Below are positions 54,316 through 64,000 of a DNA stretch of 64,000 bases, one piece after another; positions within the stretch are counted from its first letter, which is position 1, and the number at the start of each line of letters is the position of its first letter. Made by a program: the position numbers and the translations under genes. The DNA is from Rhypophila decipiens. Its lineage: Eukaryota > Ascomycota > Sordariomycetes > Sordariales > Naviculisporaceae. Location of the stretch: NCBI GenBank assembly GCA_033297075.1, contig MU858204.1, forward strand, positions 1 through 64,000, in the 5' to 3' direction. The notes below the pieces were generated by a model. That model saw nothing but the letters and a program-made list of their open reading frames with translations. It searched no databases and was not told the origin of the DNA.

Positions 54316-57001
54316 CTTGGCATGTGGCAATTCGTCTGTGCTTCCAAAGACTGTCTTGGATGACTATGTGATTAGAGAATGCCTGAGGGTTCTGAGCCTA
54401 GGCAGGTGTCTTATTTCTAAACGAGCATCTTTCTTATTGAAGACAGAGGTGTCTGCAGCTCTCATTCATAATTACTTGGACATGTCTATCCGTAGAAAGG
54501 GGTGGTGGAGGCCACACACCATTACGAACAGAAAAACCAACACATGTGCTATTCTGGCAGACTCTTGAGGATTCAACTTTGTCAACCTTGCTTGTATCAT
54601 CCCACAGATATCGACTGGTTATTCAATTTCACAACGCTCCCCTCCACTCTCTCGTGGTGGACAGGTGGGAGGCTTGACGGCAGAGGTCGGCGGGAAGGCG
54701 GCTACACCAGGTGATTCGGCAAATACGCATGTACGGTACCAGCTACATGCAAGCAGACTCTCATGGAGCATGTACTGAGATACTCAGAGTAGACACTTTC
54801 ACAGTAGGCGGCGCAGTCGGTCGCAAATCAGGATATCGAACAGCCCAACACGGCTAAACTTGACTCCCGTCGACCGAATATGAAGCTCGCCAAGAGGAAG
54901 CTGAGAAAAACGAAGTGTAGTACTCAGTGTTCATCACACTGCATGCATTATTGCCTGTTCAGCACGATTGTTTTCCATCGCACAAAACCTAATAGATTAT
55001 GATACTTCTGCTTCAATTTTATTGCTTCTGCAAATTTATAATAGCATGCCTTGATTCTGCGGTCCTACGGCAGAGACGTAGTATACGACCTGAGGTCCTG
55101 GGCCTTGTAGATACATGATGGAGCCTGATCATGACCCATTCAAATGGTCCTGCGGTTGGGCAGAACCAGATCACATCCGGGTTTCCTTACTATTAGCACA
55201 TAAAGTCCCAAGAAGCAATATTAACTTTTAAGTCGACTGTCTATCGATTTTACAAGTAGGATCGTCTACTACCTTAACCCACAGTCCGGCTAAATTGGGA
55301 AGCCCCAACCTCGTCATATCATCAGTTGAATTATGAATCCTACTTTGTTGGTTCTGTTCTTCTTACCCTGCACAGTCATGTCGAAACGTACCGAAGTCCC
55401 GTGCTTGACATGGTCGCAGACACAGCAGCTAGGAACTCAGCTTTATGGATACATGAATACTATGCTGATTCTTCTCAGCAGCAGCGGCTGATGCTCCCAG
55501 CTGCTCCACTCGCTCCACCATCACCAGAAACAACATCCCGAAGGTTAACGGGGTTCAGCGGGACAGGTTTGCAGAAGTCTAGTGTTTGGATACCAACCAC
55601 CTCAGCTAATGTTTGTAGCGCGTAACGACTAACGACGAGCAAGAACCGACACCAGGAACCACCACTAGTGATACAACTTGAGCGGAACGCACAACCACCA
55701 TAGTAAATGCTGCACACGGCATTTATGAGACTGGTGTGTGTTCCGCTTTCTAGAGATAACACTTTTACTTGGATCAAATTTCTTTTTGGAAAGAAAATAT
55801 GAAACACTTATTCAAGAGGAAATCCACTACTAAATAGGTATTCACTACCAAATTACCTCATAGCCGTGCGCTCTTTCTGAACCGGCAAGCTTGCTGAACT
55901 TTTTATCAGATTATTCCCTTGACTTATTTTGCTGCCAAAGTACCTTAGGTACGGTGGGATAATCTGATCGCCACGGCCCGTGCCGAAAAGGGAAATAAGA
56001 ATCTCGCCGATCAAGACCACCTTGGTGTCACAACAGGGTGAGTCGACGGCTGGTGGTTCTGCCACCAAGCTACAGAGCTGCGGCCCTGAAGAAACGGGCA
56101 GGTAGTTTTTCAGAATGAAACTTCAAGATAACACTCGCTTGGATTATTCGCCATACAAGCCAACTGCGCGCTAGGCTTTGAAATATCAACGCGGCTCGGC
56201 CTTTGGTTACCCTTCAACACATGGGGTTGCATGCTTGTCAAAGATGGGGACCAACAAGATATTGTCTGTGGGATGAGCAATAATAATATGCATCCAGTAC
56301 TATCTTGGCGAGACTTGCGGGTTGTTGGTTGTTTGGCCCCTCACCCTTTGACTACTGTTGTGCGAAACTTGTTGTCAATCTCAGGAAGGAACCGAATGCG
56401 CCAATTGATTGTTCACACCCACAGAGGAGTCGAGTTTCTAGACCTACCCCACTGCGTCAGCTTTACCAAACATGGCGCAGGCCTCTCCCGCATTGGATCT
56501 CGTCCCGTCCCTGCACCTCTCTTGGGCTGTCGGGGGTGCGAAGATCTCGTTCCCCGGAGTACAGACAAAACAGTTGGACCCTAAACCTCACACTTTATTA
56601 ATTGGGTTGAACCAACAGCCAAGCAGCATGTCCAGGTTACAGTCACGGGAAAACAATACTGGCTCCCTACCTACCAGGTAATCAGTGATCAATCACATTA
56701 TGTTTTATTTTTTTGGCACAGTTTTTTTACTGTGTCCAGTTTCACTGCGCAGTAATGCGCGCGACAGGCACACACCACACCTGAACGACTCAACTGGCAG
56801 ATGCCTGAGCCGGCCAAAAAAAATGAGATTTGACTCCTCCCCGGCTTGTACGTTGTCGGCAGGTTCCTGTACCTGAACCCTTTTGGCTATTTTTTCCTCA
56901 TCCTTCTGCTCGCTATTTTCGCAGTCGCTTTTTAGGTGCTGAGCCTGACCCGTTTCTAGCGTCTTTCTATCACTAATCTGGCCAGTTTTCATCATTAAAC
57001 T
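54316..57001. other. 2.7-kb gene-poor region inside the right-hand cluster
   Basis: Divergent promoters of the P450 and the MFS gene. ORFs of 60-117 codons (for example 55326-55625 and 56231-56584) have no domain. I found no backbone synthase, transcription factor or transposon here. Confidence 0.45.
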
Positions 57002-58744
57002 ATGGCCGACACGGACGCTAATACCTACACCACACTATCGGAGCCACCCGAAAAGCCGTCCATCAGGGTGACGGCCACAGACACCATAACAGGATCAACG
57101 ACAACGGAGGAAAATGATTCTAGTGGCGCTGTTGCGGGTCCCGAGCCGGGGCGACTACCTACCACCACCGGAAAGCGCACGAGGCAGCCCGCCCGCTTCT
57201 GGATGATCATTGTGGCGCTGAGTCTGCTAGCCTTCATCTCGTCCCTCGACGCCATGATCATGGGAACCGCCCTTCCCACTATCACGGCCCAGCTCGGCGG
57301 CTCCTCAGTCTACGTGTGGATTGGCAATTCTTTCGTTTTGGCCGCCTCCGCCATACAACCCATGGTCGGCCAGCTGTCCGACATCTTGGGCCGCAAGACG
57401 CCAACAGTCGCCAGCGTGGTGCTCTTCACCCTGGGCAGCGGCCTTGCCGGGGGAGCCGTCAATCCCGTCATGTTCATCGCCGGTCGCGCCATCCAGGGCC
57501 TCGGCGCCGGAGGCATCTACGTGCTTATCGACATCATCGCCTGCGACTTGGTTCCGCTACGCGACCGTGGCAAGTGGCTAGGCATAATCAACGCCTGGGC
57601 AGGGGTTGCAGCCGCTCTCGGCCCCGTGCTCGGCGGTGTCTTGGGTCAAGATAACTGGCGATGGATCTTCTACCTGAACCTCCCCATATGCGGCGTCGCA
57701 CTTGTCACCATCATGCTGTTCATGCACGTCAACACGGGCGCCCCCACGTCTAGTATCAAGTCCCTAGATGTCGTTGGCAACCTCATTTTCGTCCCGAGCA
57801 TCATCTCGGTGCTCATCGGTCTGGTGACAGGCGGCGTGGTCTACCCCTGGTCCTCCTTCCGGGTCATCGTGCCCATCGTCCTCGGCCTCGCCGGCTGGGT
57901 ATGCTTCCACCTCCACCAGCACTTCATTGCCAGCAACCCACTCGTGCCCTCCCGCCTCTTCTCCAACCGCACATCGGCGGGCGGATACCTTCTGACGTTC
58001 CTGTCGTCGGTACTCATCCAAGCGGCGGGCTATTTCCTGCCCGTCTACTTCCAGGCCGTGGTCGGCACCACCGTCATGGACTCAGGTGTGTACTTTTTGC
58101 CCTTTGCCATGGGTACCTTGTTCGCCGCCGCCATGGGCGGCCTGGCCATGAGTCACTTTGGCGTCTATAGGACCATCCACGTCGCCTCGTTTGCACTGAG
58201 CGCCATCGGCTTTGGGCTGTTTACGCTGCTCCGGCCCGACACCCCCAAGGTGGCCTGGGCCTGGTACGAACTGATTCTCGTCTTTGGGCTCGGGCCCAGC
58301 ATCTCGACCATCTTGCCCGCCATCCTCGCTGGCCTCAGCCAGAGCGACGTGGCGTCCGCCTCTGCCGTTTTCTCTTTCATCAAGACGTTTGGCTTCGTCT
58401 GGGGTGTCTCGATACCGTCTATCATATTTAATGGCGTGGTGGACAATAACTTGCATGTTGTCTCGGATGAGAATCTGCGTGGGCAGATGGCGAATGGTGG
58501 GGCGTATGCTTTTGCCAGCCGGGTGCACGGTCTCGTGCAGACGGTTGATCCAGTTGTGTGGAGCGAGGTTGTTGAGGTGTATATTGTGAGTCTGAAGGCT
58601 GTGTGGTGGTTCGGGTTGGCGCTCAGTCTGGTGGGCTTGTTTTGTGTGGCCATTGAGGATCACCTGGATTTGTCGACCGAGTTGGAGACGGAATATGGGG
58701 TTCAGGAGAAGAAGAAGAAGCCGACGGGGGGTGAGGAAACTTGA
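57002..58744 (+). CDS. Major facilitator superfamily transporter, DHA2 (14-TM) type
   Basis: Single exon, 580 residues. A hydrophilic N-terminus of about 65 residues is followed by the first helix FWMIIVALSLLAFISSLDAM. Motif A is GQLSDILGRKTP (about 121-132), motif B lies around AGRAIQGLGAGG, and motif C is GVAAALGPVLGG, the antiporter signature. Fourteen hydrophobic segments can be counted up to LALSLVGLFCVAIED. DHA2 proteins export drugs and fungal toxins by proton antiport at the plasma membrane. It lies between two P450 genes, so export of their product or of a detoxified compound is the likely role. The tail is Lys-rich (EKKKKPTGGEET). Confidence 0.93.
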   Translation: MADTDANTYTTLSEPPEKPSIRVTATDTITGSTTTEENDSSGAVAGPEPGRLPTTTGKRTRQPARFWMIIVALSLLAFISSLDAMIMGTALPTITAQLGGSSVYVWIGNSFVLAASAIQPMVGQLSDILGRKTPTVASVVLFTLGSGLAGGAVNPVMFIAGRAIQGLGAGGIYVLIDIIACDLVPLRDRGKWLGIINAWAGVAAALGPVLGGVLGQDNWRWIFYLNLPICGVALVTIMLFMHVNTGAPTSSIKSLDVVGNLIFVPSIISVLIGLVTGGVVYPWSSFRVIVPIVLGLAGWVCFHLHQHFIASNPLVPSRLFSNRTSAGGYLLTFLSSVLIQAAGYFLPVYFQAVVGTTVMDSGVYFLPFAMGTLFAAAMGGLAMSHFGVYRTIHVASFALSAIGFGLFTLLRPDTPKVAWAWYELILVFGLGPSISTILPAILAGLSQSDVASASAVFSFIKTFGFVWGVSIPSIIFNGVVDNNLHVVSDENLRGQMANGGAYAFASRVHGLVQTVDPVVWSEVVEVYIVSLKAVWWFGLALSLVGLFCVAIEDHLDLSTELETEYGVQEKKKKPTGGEET

Positions 58745-59057
58745 GGGGTGTGGTGTGACAAAGAAGGGTTGGTCGATAACTGTGTAAGGAGCGTACCTAT
58801 ATACTGGAACCATCTGAATACCGGTTATTTGGAGTGAGCTCATACTATTCTCTTGTGAGGTGCTTTGTTATTATACTGTACTGTTCTGGACAGTATTGGG
58901 TGGTCATTTGACTACCATGTATCTTTTTTATCATGGTTTTGTCATGGTTTGTTACGATTGTGTTTGTAAAAGACTTTCCCCGTTTTTGAGGGCAAAATGA
59001 ACAACAAGATCCTGGAATCTTCCCCTCCTCGGAATCAACTTGCACTGATGCCACTAG

Positions 59058-60941
59058 CTACAATTGTCTCCTCCGCACCCGAACCTTGCCCTGATGATAC
59101 GGCACCTTCAGCCAAACCACACTGGTCAACTCGGGCCTCTTGCCCACATACTCGATATCGTAATTGAGCACCATGTGCGCCACCATGATCTTCATTTCGT
59201 TGAGGGCAAAAAAGCGCCCCGGACAGGCGTGTCTGCCGTACCCGAACGCCAAGAAGCCATCGTCCAGCGAGGTGGCCGACTTGAACTGCGGAGCGTCGCG
59301 GAAGGGGTTGAAGCAGTTGGGGTCGTCGTCTGAAGGGTAGATGACCGGGTCGCGATGGATGCCGTCGAGGGCGGTCGCGATGACTGTGCCGGGAGGGATG
59401 TGGAATTTACCCCCTGGGCTGTGCAGTGAGATGCCGTGGGGATCGATTACCTAGATTATTTTTTGTTCTTTGATTAGTACTTACCCTAGCTACCACTGGG
59501 TTTAGAAAAGAGTGGGCTCACAGTTCGGGGAAGGCCAACAGATGCAAAGGGTGTCAACCTCATCGACTCTCTGACAGTCGCGTCGACGAGCTTAAGTTTT
59601 TGAAGGGTGTTGCGGGTCCAGAAACCTCCAGCTTCTGCGAGGACAGTGGAAACCTCCTCGCGCAAGGCCTCGACAAGAGTGTTGGTGTTCTTTTCTCCAT
59701 CATCGCCACCATCATAGGTGTAGATGTCGGGGATGACATTTTGCATGGTGAAACTTGTCGAATGCAGTGAGATGTCGTTTATATAGAGTAGACGACGGGT
59801 CACTCGCACAGGGTCGAGGTCAGTTGGATCTTGGGTTGCGTAGCTTTCTTCAATGAGCCATTGGAGGCCATCTCTCTGGTTTGTTCGGGGACAATCAGCA
59901 TATATACGTCAGATTTTCTGTATTGTGCTGTGGTATGAACCTACAGGCGCCTCCCAGCAGAAGTTCGGGTCATTCCTTGCTCTGGCTGTATTAGCAAGCC
60001 GCTTCTTGATGAAGGGCAGACACAGCCACTTGGTGCGGAGAAACTGGTATTCGCAAGCCCAGCCTATCAACGTCCCGGTGACGGGCCTGAAGAAGAGGGG
60101 TGTCGAACTGATCAAGAGAGCACCGAGAAATGTAATCATGCCATGGTCTCGCAGACTCTTTAAAAATGCAGCGTCCTTGCCTGTGCGAGTTTAGAGATCG
60201 ATCATGAAGGCAAAGTGAAGAAGAAGGTTAGGTAGTACTACTTACATAGGGGCTCGCCGCAGAAAGCGGCATTAGACGCCCCCGTGATCAAGTCCAGGCA
60301 AGAGTCCCAAACGGAAAACTCCTTCCATTTGTTCCTGTCAGTTCCCCACAGTCGCGCAAAGGACGCCTCGAGCTCGGCAGCAATGACAGGGGTGAGCACA
60401 TCCAGATTCCGAGTCATCTGGTTGCGAACGATGTTCATCTGGAAAGGGCGGGAAACAACTCCCTGGTCTGCGATGGTGTACTTTGCCTGCATGGAGCCGT
60501 CCGTCGACGTTTTTTGCATGTCTAGCACCTTGTCGGGGAGCCCGTAGACCGTTTTGAGCTGTTTGGGCGGGATGATGACTACCGGACCACGATCGACGCA
60601 GGGCATGATGAAGGGGGAGTTGAATCTTCCGAACTGCATGCCGGGGGGTTTTCTTAGTATGTGTTTTTCTTTTCCTGACCTTTTCAATCCTTGGGCAAAA
60701 TTTAATTCACCTTTCTATACCCTTCAAGGCTCCATTCCTTGGACATGTTAAACGAGCGCAGTGACGCTCGCTCCCAGTCAAACCACCGATTAGACCGGGT
60801 GCCGATGGTGGGTTTTCCCGTCTTCCAGTCTCGTGACCATGACCGTCTTCGTCGCGACAGGACATATCCCGTGACCAGGACAGCGGATATCAAGGTCGCA
60901 AAGAGTTGGACTTGGACTGGGAAGGCAGATGTCATGTTCAT
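59058..60941 (-). CDS. Cytochrome P450, ent-kaurene-oxidase/indole-diterpene-like
   Basis: Five exons: 60941-60711, 60633-60246, 60180-59945, 59875-59522 and 59450-59058, giving 533 residues. The anchor is QVQLFATLISAVLVTGYVLS. PFIMPCVDRGPVVIIPPKQL follows, as in ent-kaurene-oxidase-like enzymes. The I-helix is INDISLHSTSFTMQNVI, the HSTS form usual in that clan. ExxR is RESMRLTP. The meander is PNCFNPFRD and the heme loop is FLAFGYGRHACPGRFFALNE with Cys479. Relatives act on diterpenes and indole diterpenes. It is convergent with the MFS gene (314 bp between stops). The five introns' phases agree with the heme and I-helix alignment. Confidence 0.92.
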
Positions 60942-62439
60942 CGTAGAGATTACTGCTAGGAGTTGTGCAGTGTTACAAGTTGAGGTCCGTTCGTGTGTTG
61001 ACTTGGCAAGTTAAGGGACCGTCGGGACATCGGACGTCTGATAGAGGATAAATTTCACTGGATCTTTAAAGAGAATATGACTTCCTAGTTGTACTACAAA
61101 TGGCGAGGAAACGAATAAGAAAAAAACTTGAAGGTTAACGGGGGCCCATGAAGACCCTGAAAACTCCCAAGTTCCAAAGCGTGTCATAAGACAGTAGGTG
61201 CAAGTCACCAGGCCCCGAACACTTCTTACTCTCACTTGCGACGGTTGGCTGTTGCTGGTCCACCATATCAAACTCTCGATGGTTCGCGCCGTCGACAAAC
61301 ATTACGCCAATGAGTGATTCATGGCGTTGGGCGGCTGAACGTCCTGGATAACACTTTTGAGGTTGTACATAGATCCAAGGGGTTGTTGGCTTGCCAATAT
61401 GTTTCCCGATGTAACTTCTGAAGAAAGTTCCTGCAGCATCGGTAGGCTGGAAGGAGGGAATGATGGGAATAGAGCCGGAAAGATGCCATAGCATGCATGG
61501 TGGGCCTGGAAAAACCGAAAGATTAGTTGGCAGGACTTTCGTATGGAGCATCAACTAGGATGCAATAATTGAGTGGACGGCCCGAGATCGTCGCTGCGTT
61601 CCTGCATAGAGATTCCGCAGACGGTCAACTTCAATCTGGACTGTGTGTGGGTGACAACGAACAAGAGGTGGTGGATGGAGGGTGTGGAAACGTCGAGGAA
61701 AAGCGGGAGCGATTGCGTGACCTATGCCCTTACCTTGTACTTCACAACGTCATTTACACCTACCAACCAGGGACGGTAGAAACTAGCACAGGGTGGTATT
61801 GGTCTTCCGGTGTTTTGCTGCGGGCCATTAATAAATATGCGCGTTGAGTAGGTCACAGTGTTTATCTCAGCGTAACGCAAACCATATACGAATGGACGGT
61901 ATATGTAAGCCACTCACGGTCTCCTTGGGGCCTGTTAATAACGATGAGGTATTGATGCGGCGGTGGTTTATCTGGATGGGAAAGAGCGGGTGGTTGGGAC
62001 AACATAGCATCAATTGATACGCCGCCTTCGTGTCACAAGGCCTCCTCTTGAGTCTTGCAGGAAACCATCACGTTGTACCGCATGGGCTTTGTCTATACCA
62101 ACGCTCCTGCGTCACATATGTTCATAGATGGACGATTACCCTATGCAGGCAAGACTTAGCCAAGCAGGTGGGCAGTCGGTTAATAAAGCAAAATCGGAAG
62201 TAGCAAAAGTACTGTAATGATTGCCAAGGTACGCTCAAAGATTGAAGGAACACGGTTCGTTTCTCGTGGCTGGTGCCTGTATTAACTAATTGATCGGAAT
62301 TTTGTTCATGACCAAAAAAGCTTGAATCACCGAAAAGTAGCCAACACATCTCGCTCTACCACTGCCGCCCGCTAATACTTGCAGATAGTCGCTAACAACA
62401 GTACTGTACATATAATATTCCCAGCTGTTGGCTTATTCA
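60942..62439. other. Intergenic with a doubtful minus-strand coding stretch
   Basis: On the minus strand 61554-61135 a 139-codon frame without a good ATG at its start has protein-like composition (LIGVMFVDGANHREFDMVDQ). Splice-like signals upstream (GTAAGG after KYK at about 61737, ACACACAG at about 61657, TTTTTCCAG at about 61508) would join it to earlier segments. I could not build a complete gene or recognise a family, so it may be a decayed gene. Confidence 0.35.
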
Positions 62440-63972
62440 TCACCACGGCAACGGGTTGTTCCCAACCGGTCTTACATGGACATCTGCCACCAACTTCCTC
62501 GTCGATCGGTTCTGGTCCTCAAGTTGGTAGTACTGATTGATATTTGGCATGGGGCCAATGTTGCTCCTGCCTGTCTCTTGCGAGTCTTGGGATCCCTTGG
62601 ACCCCTTGGCCCGAGTGATATTGCGGCTCGACGTATGAGAAAGCAGAGAAGTGAGGCGCGAGTACCAGCCTGACTTGACGATGAAGGTGGCCCAGAATGC
62701 CTTGACGGCCGGAACGCAGCCGGCCGCGATGACAATGGTGGTCTCCAGGATGCTTGTAAAGAGCGTCAGTGTCTATAGTCCTTTATTGATATTCAAAGGT
62801 CTTGACAGTTACAAGGACTCCAGCAGGCTTGGACTGCTTTCCAAAACTTACCTTAGTTCCATAGCAAGCTGCACATCTGTCGTTTTGCCAGACCGGGAAT
62901 CGAACTTGAACTTGGTCGACACAGCGGTGACAGCAATGGCGCTGTGCACAGAGATTATGTGTTATTGACTTCTCTCAGCAGTGAAACAGTTACCAGAGGA
63001 TTTCTCGAGGTTTATTTGACTTACAGAAGACCAAACAAGAACACTACCAGTAGCCCAATCTTCTTCTGCAACGAGAGCTGTAGCTTGAGAATGGCTGGAA
63101 GTGGCAGGATAAAAATCACGACATCGGCAGCAAGTCCTATTGGAGCCAGAATCACACCCGTTAAGGAACTAGCATCGGTGCACTTTGCCATGAAGCCAAG
63201 ATAAACGGGGAGGATATCGTCTGCCGAGGGTGGCGCACAGATGACGGCGTTGTAAATATCGGCCGAAATGATGGCCAGTCCCAAGACGACAATAGTGATA
63301 ATGGATGTGATCCGGACGCCACGGTAGATTCCAAAGATGCGTGCTAGGAGAACAAGGACAGGGAGTTTCGCCGTCCACATGGCGAATCCGGAGAGGAAAA
63401 TTTCGGCTTCGGCATACTAGGGATCAATCAGTTCAGGTTATTCATCCATGTAGTCAACATTGGCAACGGATATCGGGATTCTGTACCTGAGCGATTCGAC
63501 GAATGGCTGGACGCGGATCTGACGTTGTGAATAAAGCTGGATCGCCCTGGGCTGCAGTGGACAAGTCAGGTAAAGTGGCAAAGATAGGGAATGACGGGAA
63601 TGACACACCCCGGATCAGAACAAGGAATACTGCAAAGCTAGCAGTAAGGAAAGCTGTTGCAATGACAGAAAGGTCTGGTTGACGCGCGTAGGATTAGTAT
63701 CCTAGTTTTGAAGATCGGATCTGCGGCATGGACAGTGCTCTACATAGCCCGTGCGAGCAAGGAGAGCAGAGCCTGAGCTGTACACCTGCAACAGGCTTCA
63801 GCCATGAGAGAAATTGGCTCGTGTTCTTACAGTCGTCCAAGTGCGGTTTTCCTGTCGTGTGCAAGTTGGCCAAGAGACGCACGGAGACTATGACAGCAGT
63901 GAAGATGGAGAGGACTATCCCGGCGGACAAGAAGCCGCTAGTATCGGGGGCCGGGGGAATGGTGGTGCTCAT
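62440..63972 (-). CDS. Integral membrane protein, fungal rhodopsin-domain/PTH11-like 7TM
   Basis: Five exons: 63972-63831, 63674-63487, 63416-63025, 62941-62852 and 62752-62440, giving 374 residues. The family landmark HLDDYLSVIATAFL after the first helix (FLSAGIVLSIFTAVIVSVRL) is created by the first splice. The long third exon holds WTAKLPVLVLLARIFG, SIITIVVLGLAIISADIYNA and LAPIGLAADVVIFILPLPAI, the usual L-P-L-P end of helix 5-6. VQLAMELRSILETTIVIAAG gives the last helix, with the W/E-L-x-x-x-I-E pattern of the family. The tail is Ser/Gln-rich. Such proteins include PTH11-like receptors; many are uncharacterised. It may belong to the cluster on its left, but receptors of this group are also common elsewhere. 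The model is complete in the window (28 bases remain to the edge). Confidence 0.88.
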
Positions 63973-64000
63973 GATGCCGATGGTGATGCTAAGGAAAAGC

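Noticed and set aside
58082..58843. 253-codon minus-strand ORF
   Set aside because: Antisense to the 3' part of the MFS gene; His/Gln-rich shadow translation.

Overview
The window is nuclear DNA of a filamentous ascomycete (Pezizomycotina). The evidence is short spliceosomal introns (mostly 55-100 nt, GTRNGT donors, CTAAC-like branch points), families such as HET, spherulin-4, AA11-like LPMO, PTH11-like 7TM proteins and several cytochrome P450s, and an RpdA-type class I deacetylase with a long acidic tail. I cannot place it to species. Exon joins below were worked out by hand from splice signals, reading phase and family alignment. Every multi-exon model closes in frame.

Layout. 0-5 kb: an intron-containing tRNA-Glu, a decayed F-box/DUF7730-like gene and a four-exon AA11-like copper monooxygenase. 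5-14 kb is a housekeeping block: a hypothetical protein with a nucleotidyltransferase-like core, the proteasome deubiquitinase rpn11 and the histone deacetylase rpdA (these two divergent, sharing a promoter with two identical CCAAT-type boxes), and a membrane-anchored prolyl-4-hydroxylase-like oxygenase. 16-26.6 kb: a membrane-anchored hemerythrin protein, an ent-kaurene-oxidase-like P450 diverging from a 3-beta-HSD-type dehydrogenase, and the stress kinase srk1. 28.3 kb: a 389-bp MITE with 43-bp inverted repeats and a probable 8-bp target duplication. 29.9-47.2 kb: an SDR, a spherulin-4/FN3 secreted protein, a HET protein, an amidohydrolase, a Gly/Asn-rich protein, a CYP65-like P450 and a Cys-rich, Pro-rich single-pass receptor-like protein. 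50-51.6 kb: a broken internal piece of a Helitron RepHel gene. 52-64 kb: P450, MFS transporter, P450, 7TM protein, resembling part of a specialised-metabolism or detoxification cluster. No synthase or transcription factor is visible, so the cluster may continue past the right edge.

Gene-poor stretches of 1-3 kb separate these blocks. Two relics (the F-box-like gene and the Helitron) carry stops and frameshifts, and the MITE repeats differ by C-to-T changes at CpG. This pattern fits mutation of repeated or unused DNA (RIP or deamination), but it is inferred from a few sites. The four P450s belong to at least two families and are spread along the window, so only the right-hand pair is a plausible functional unit.
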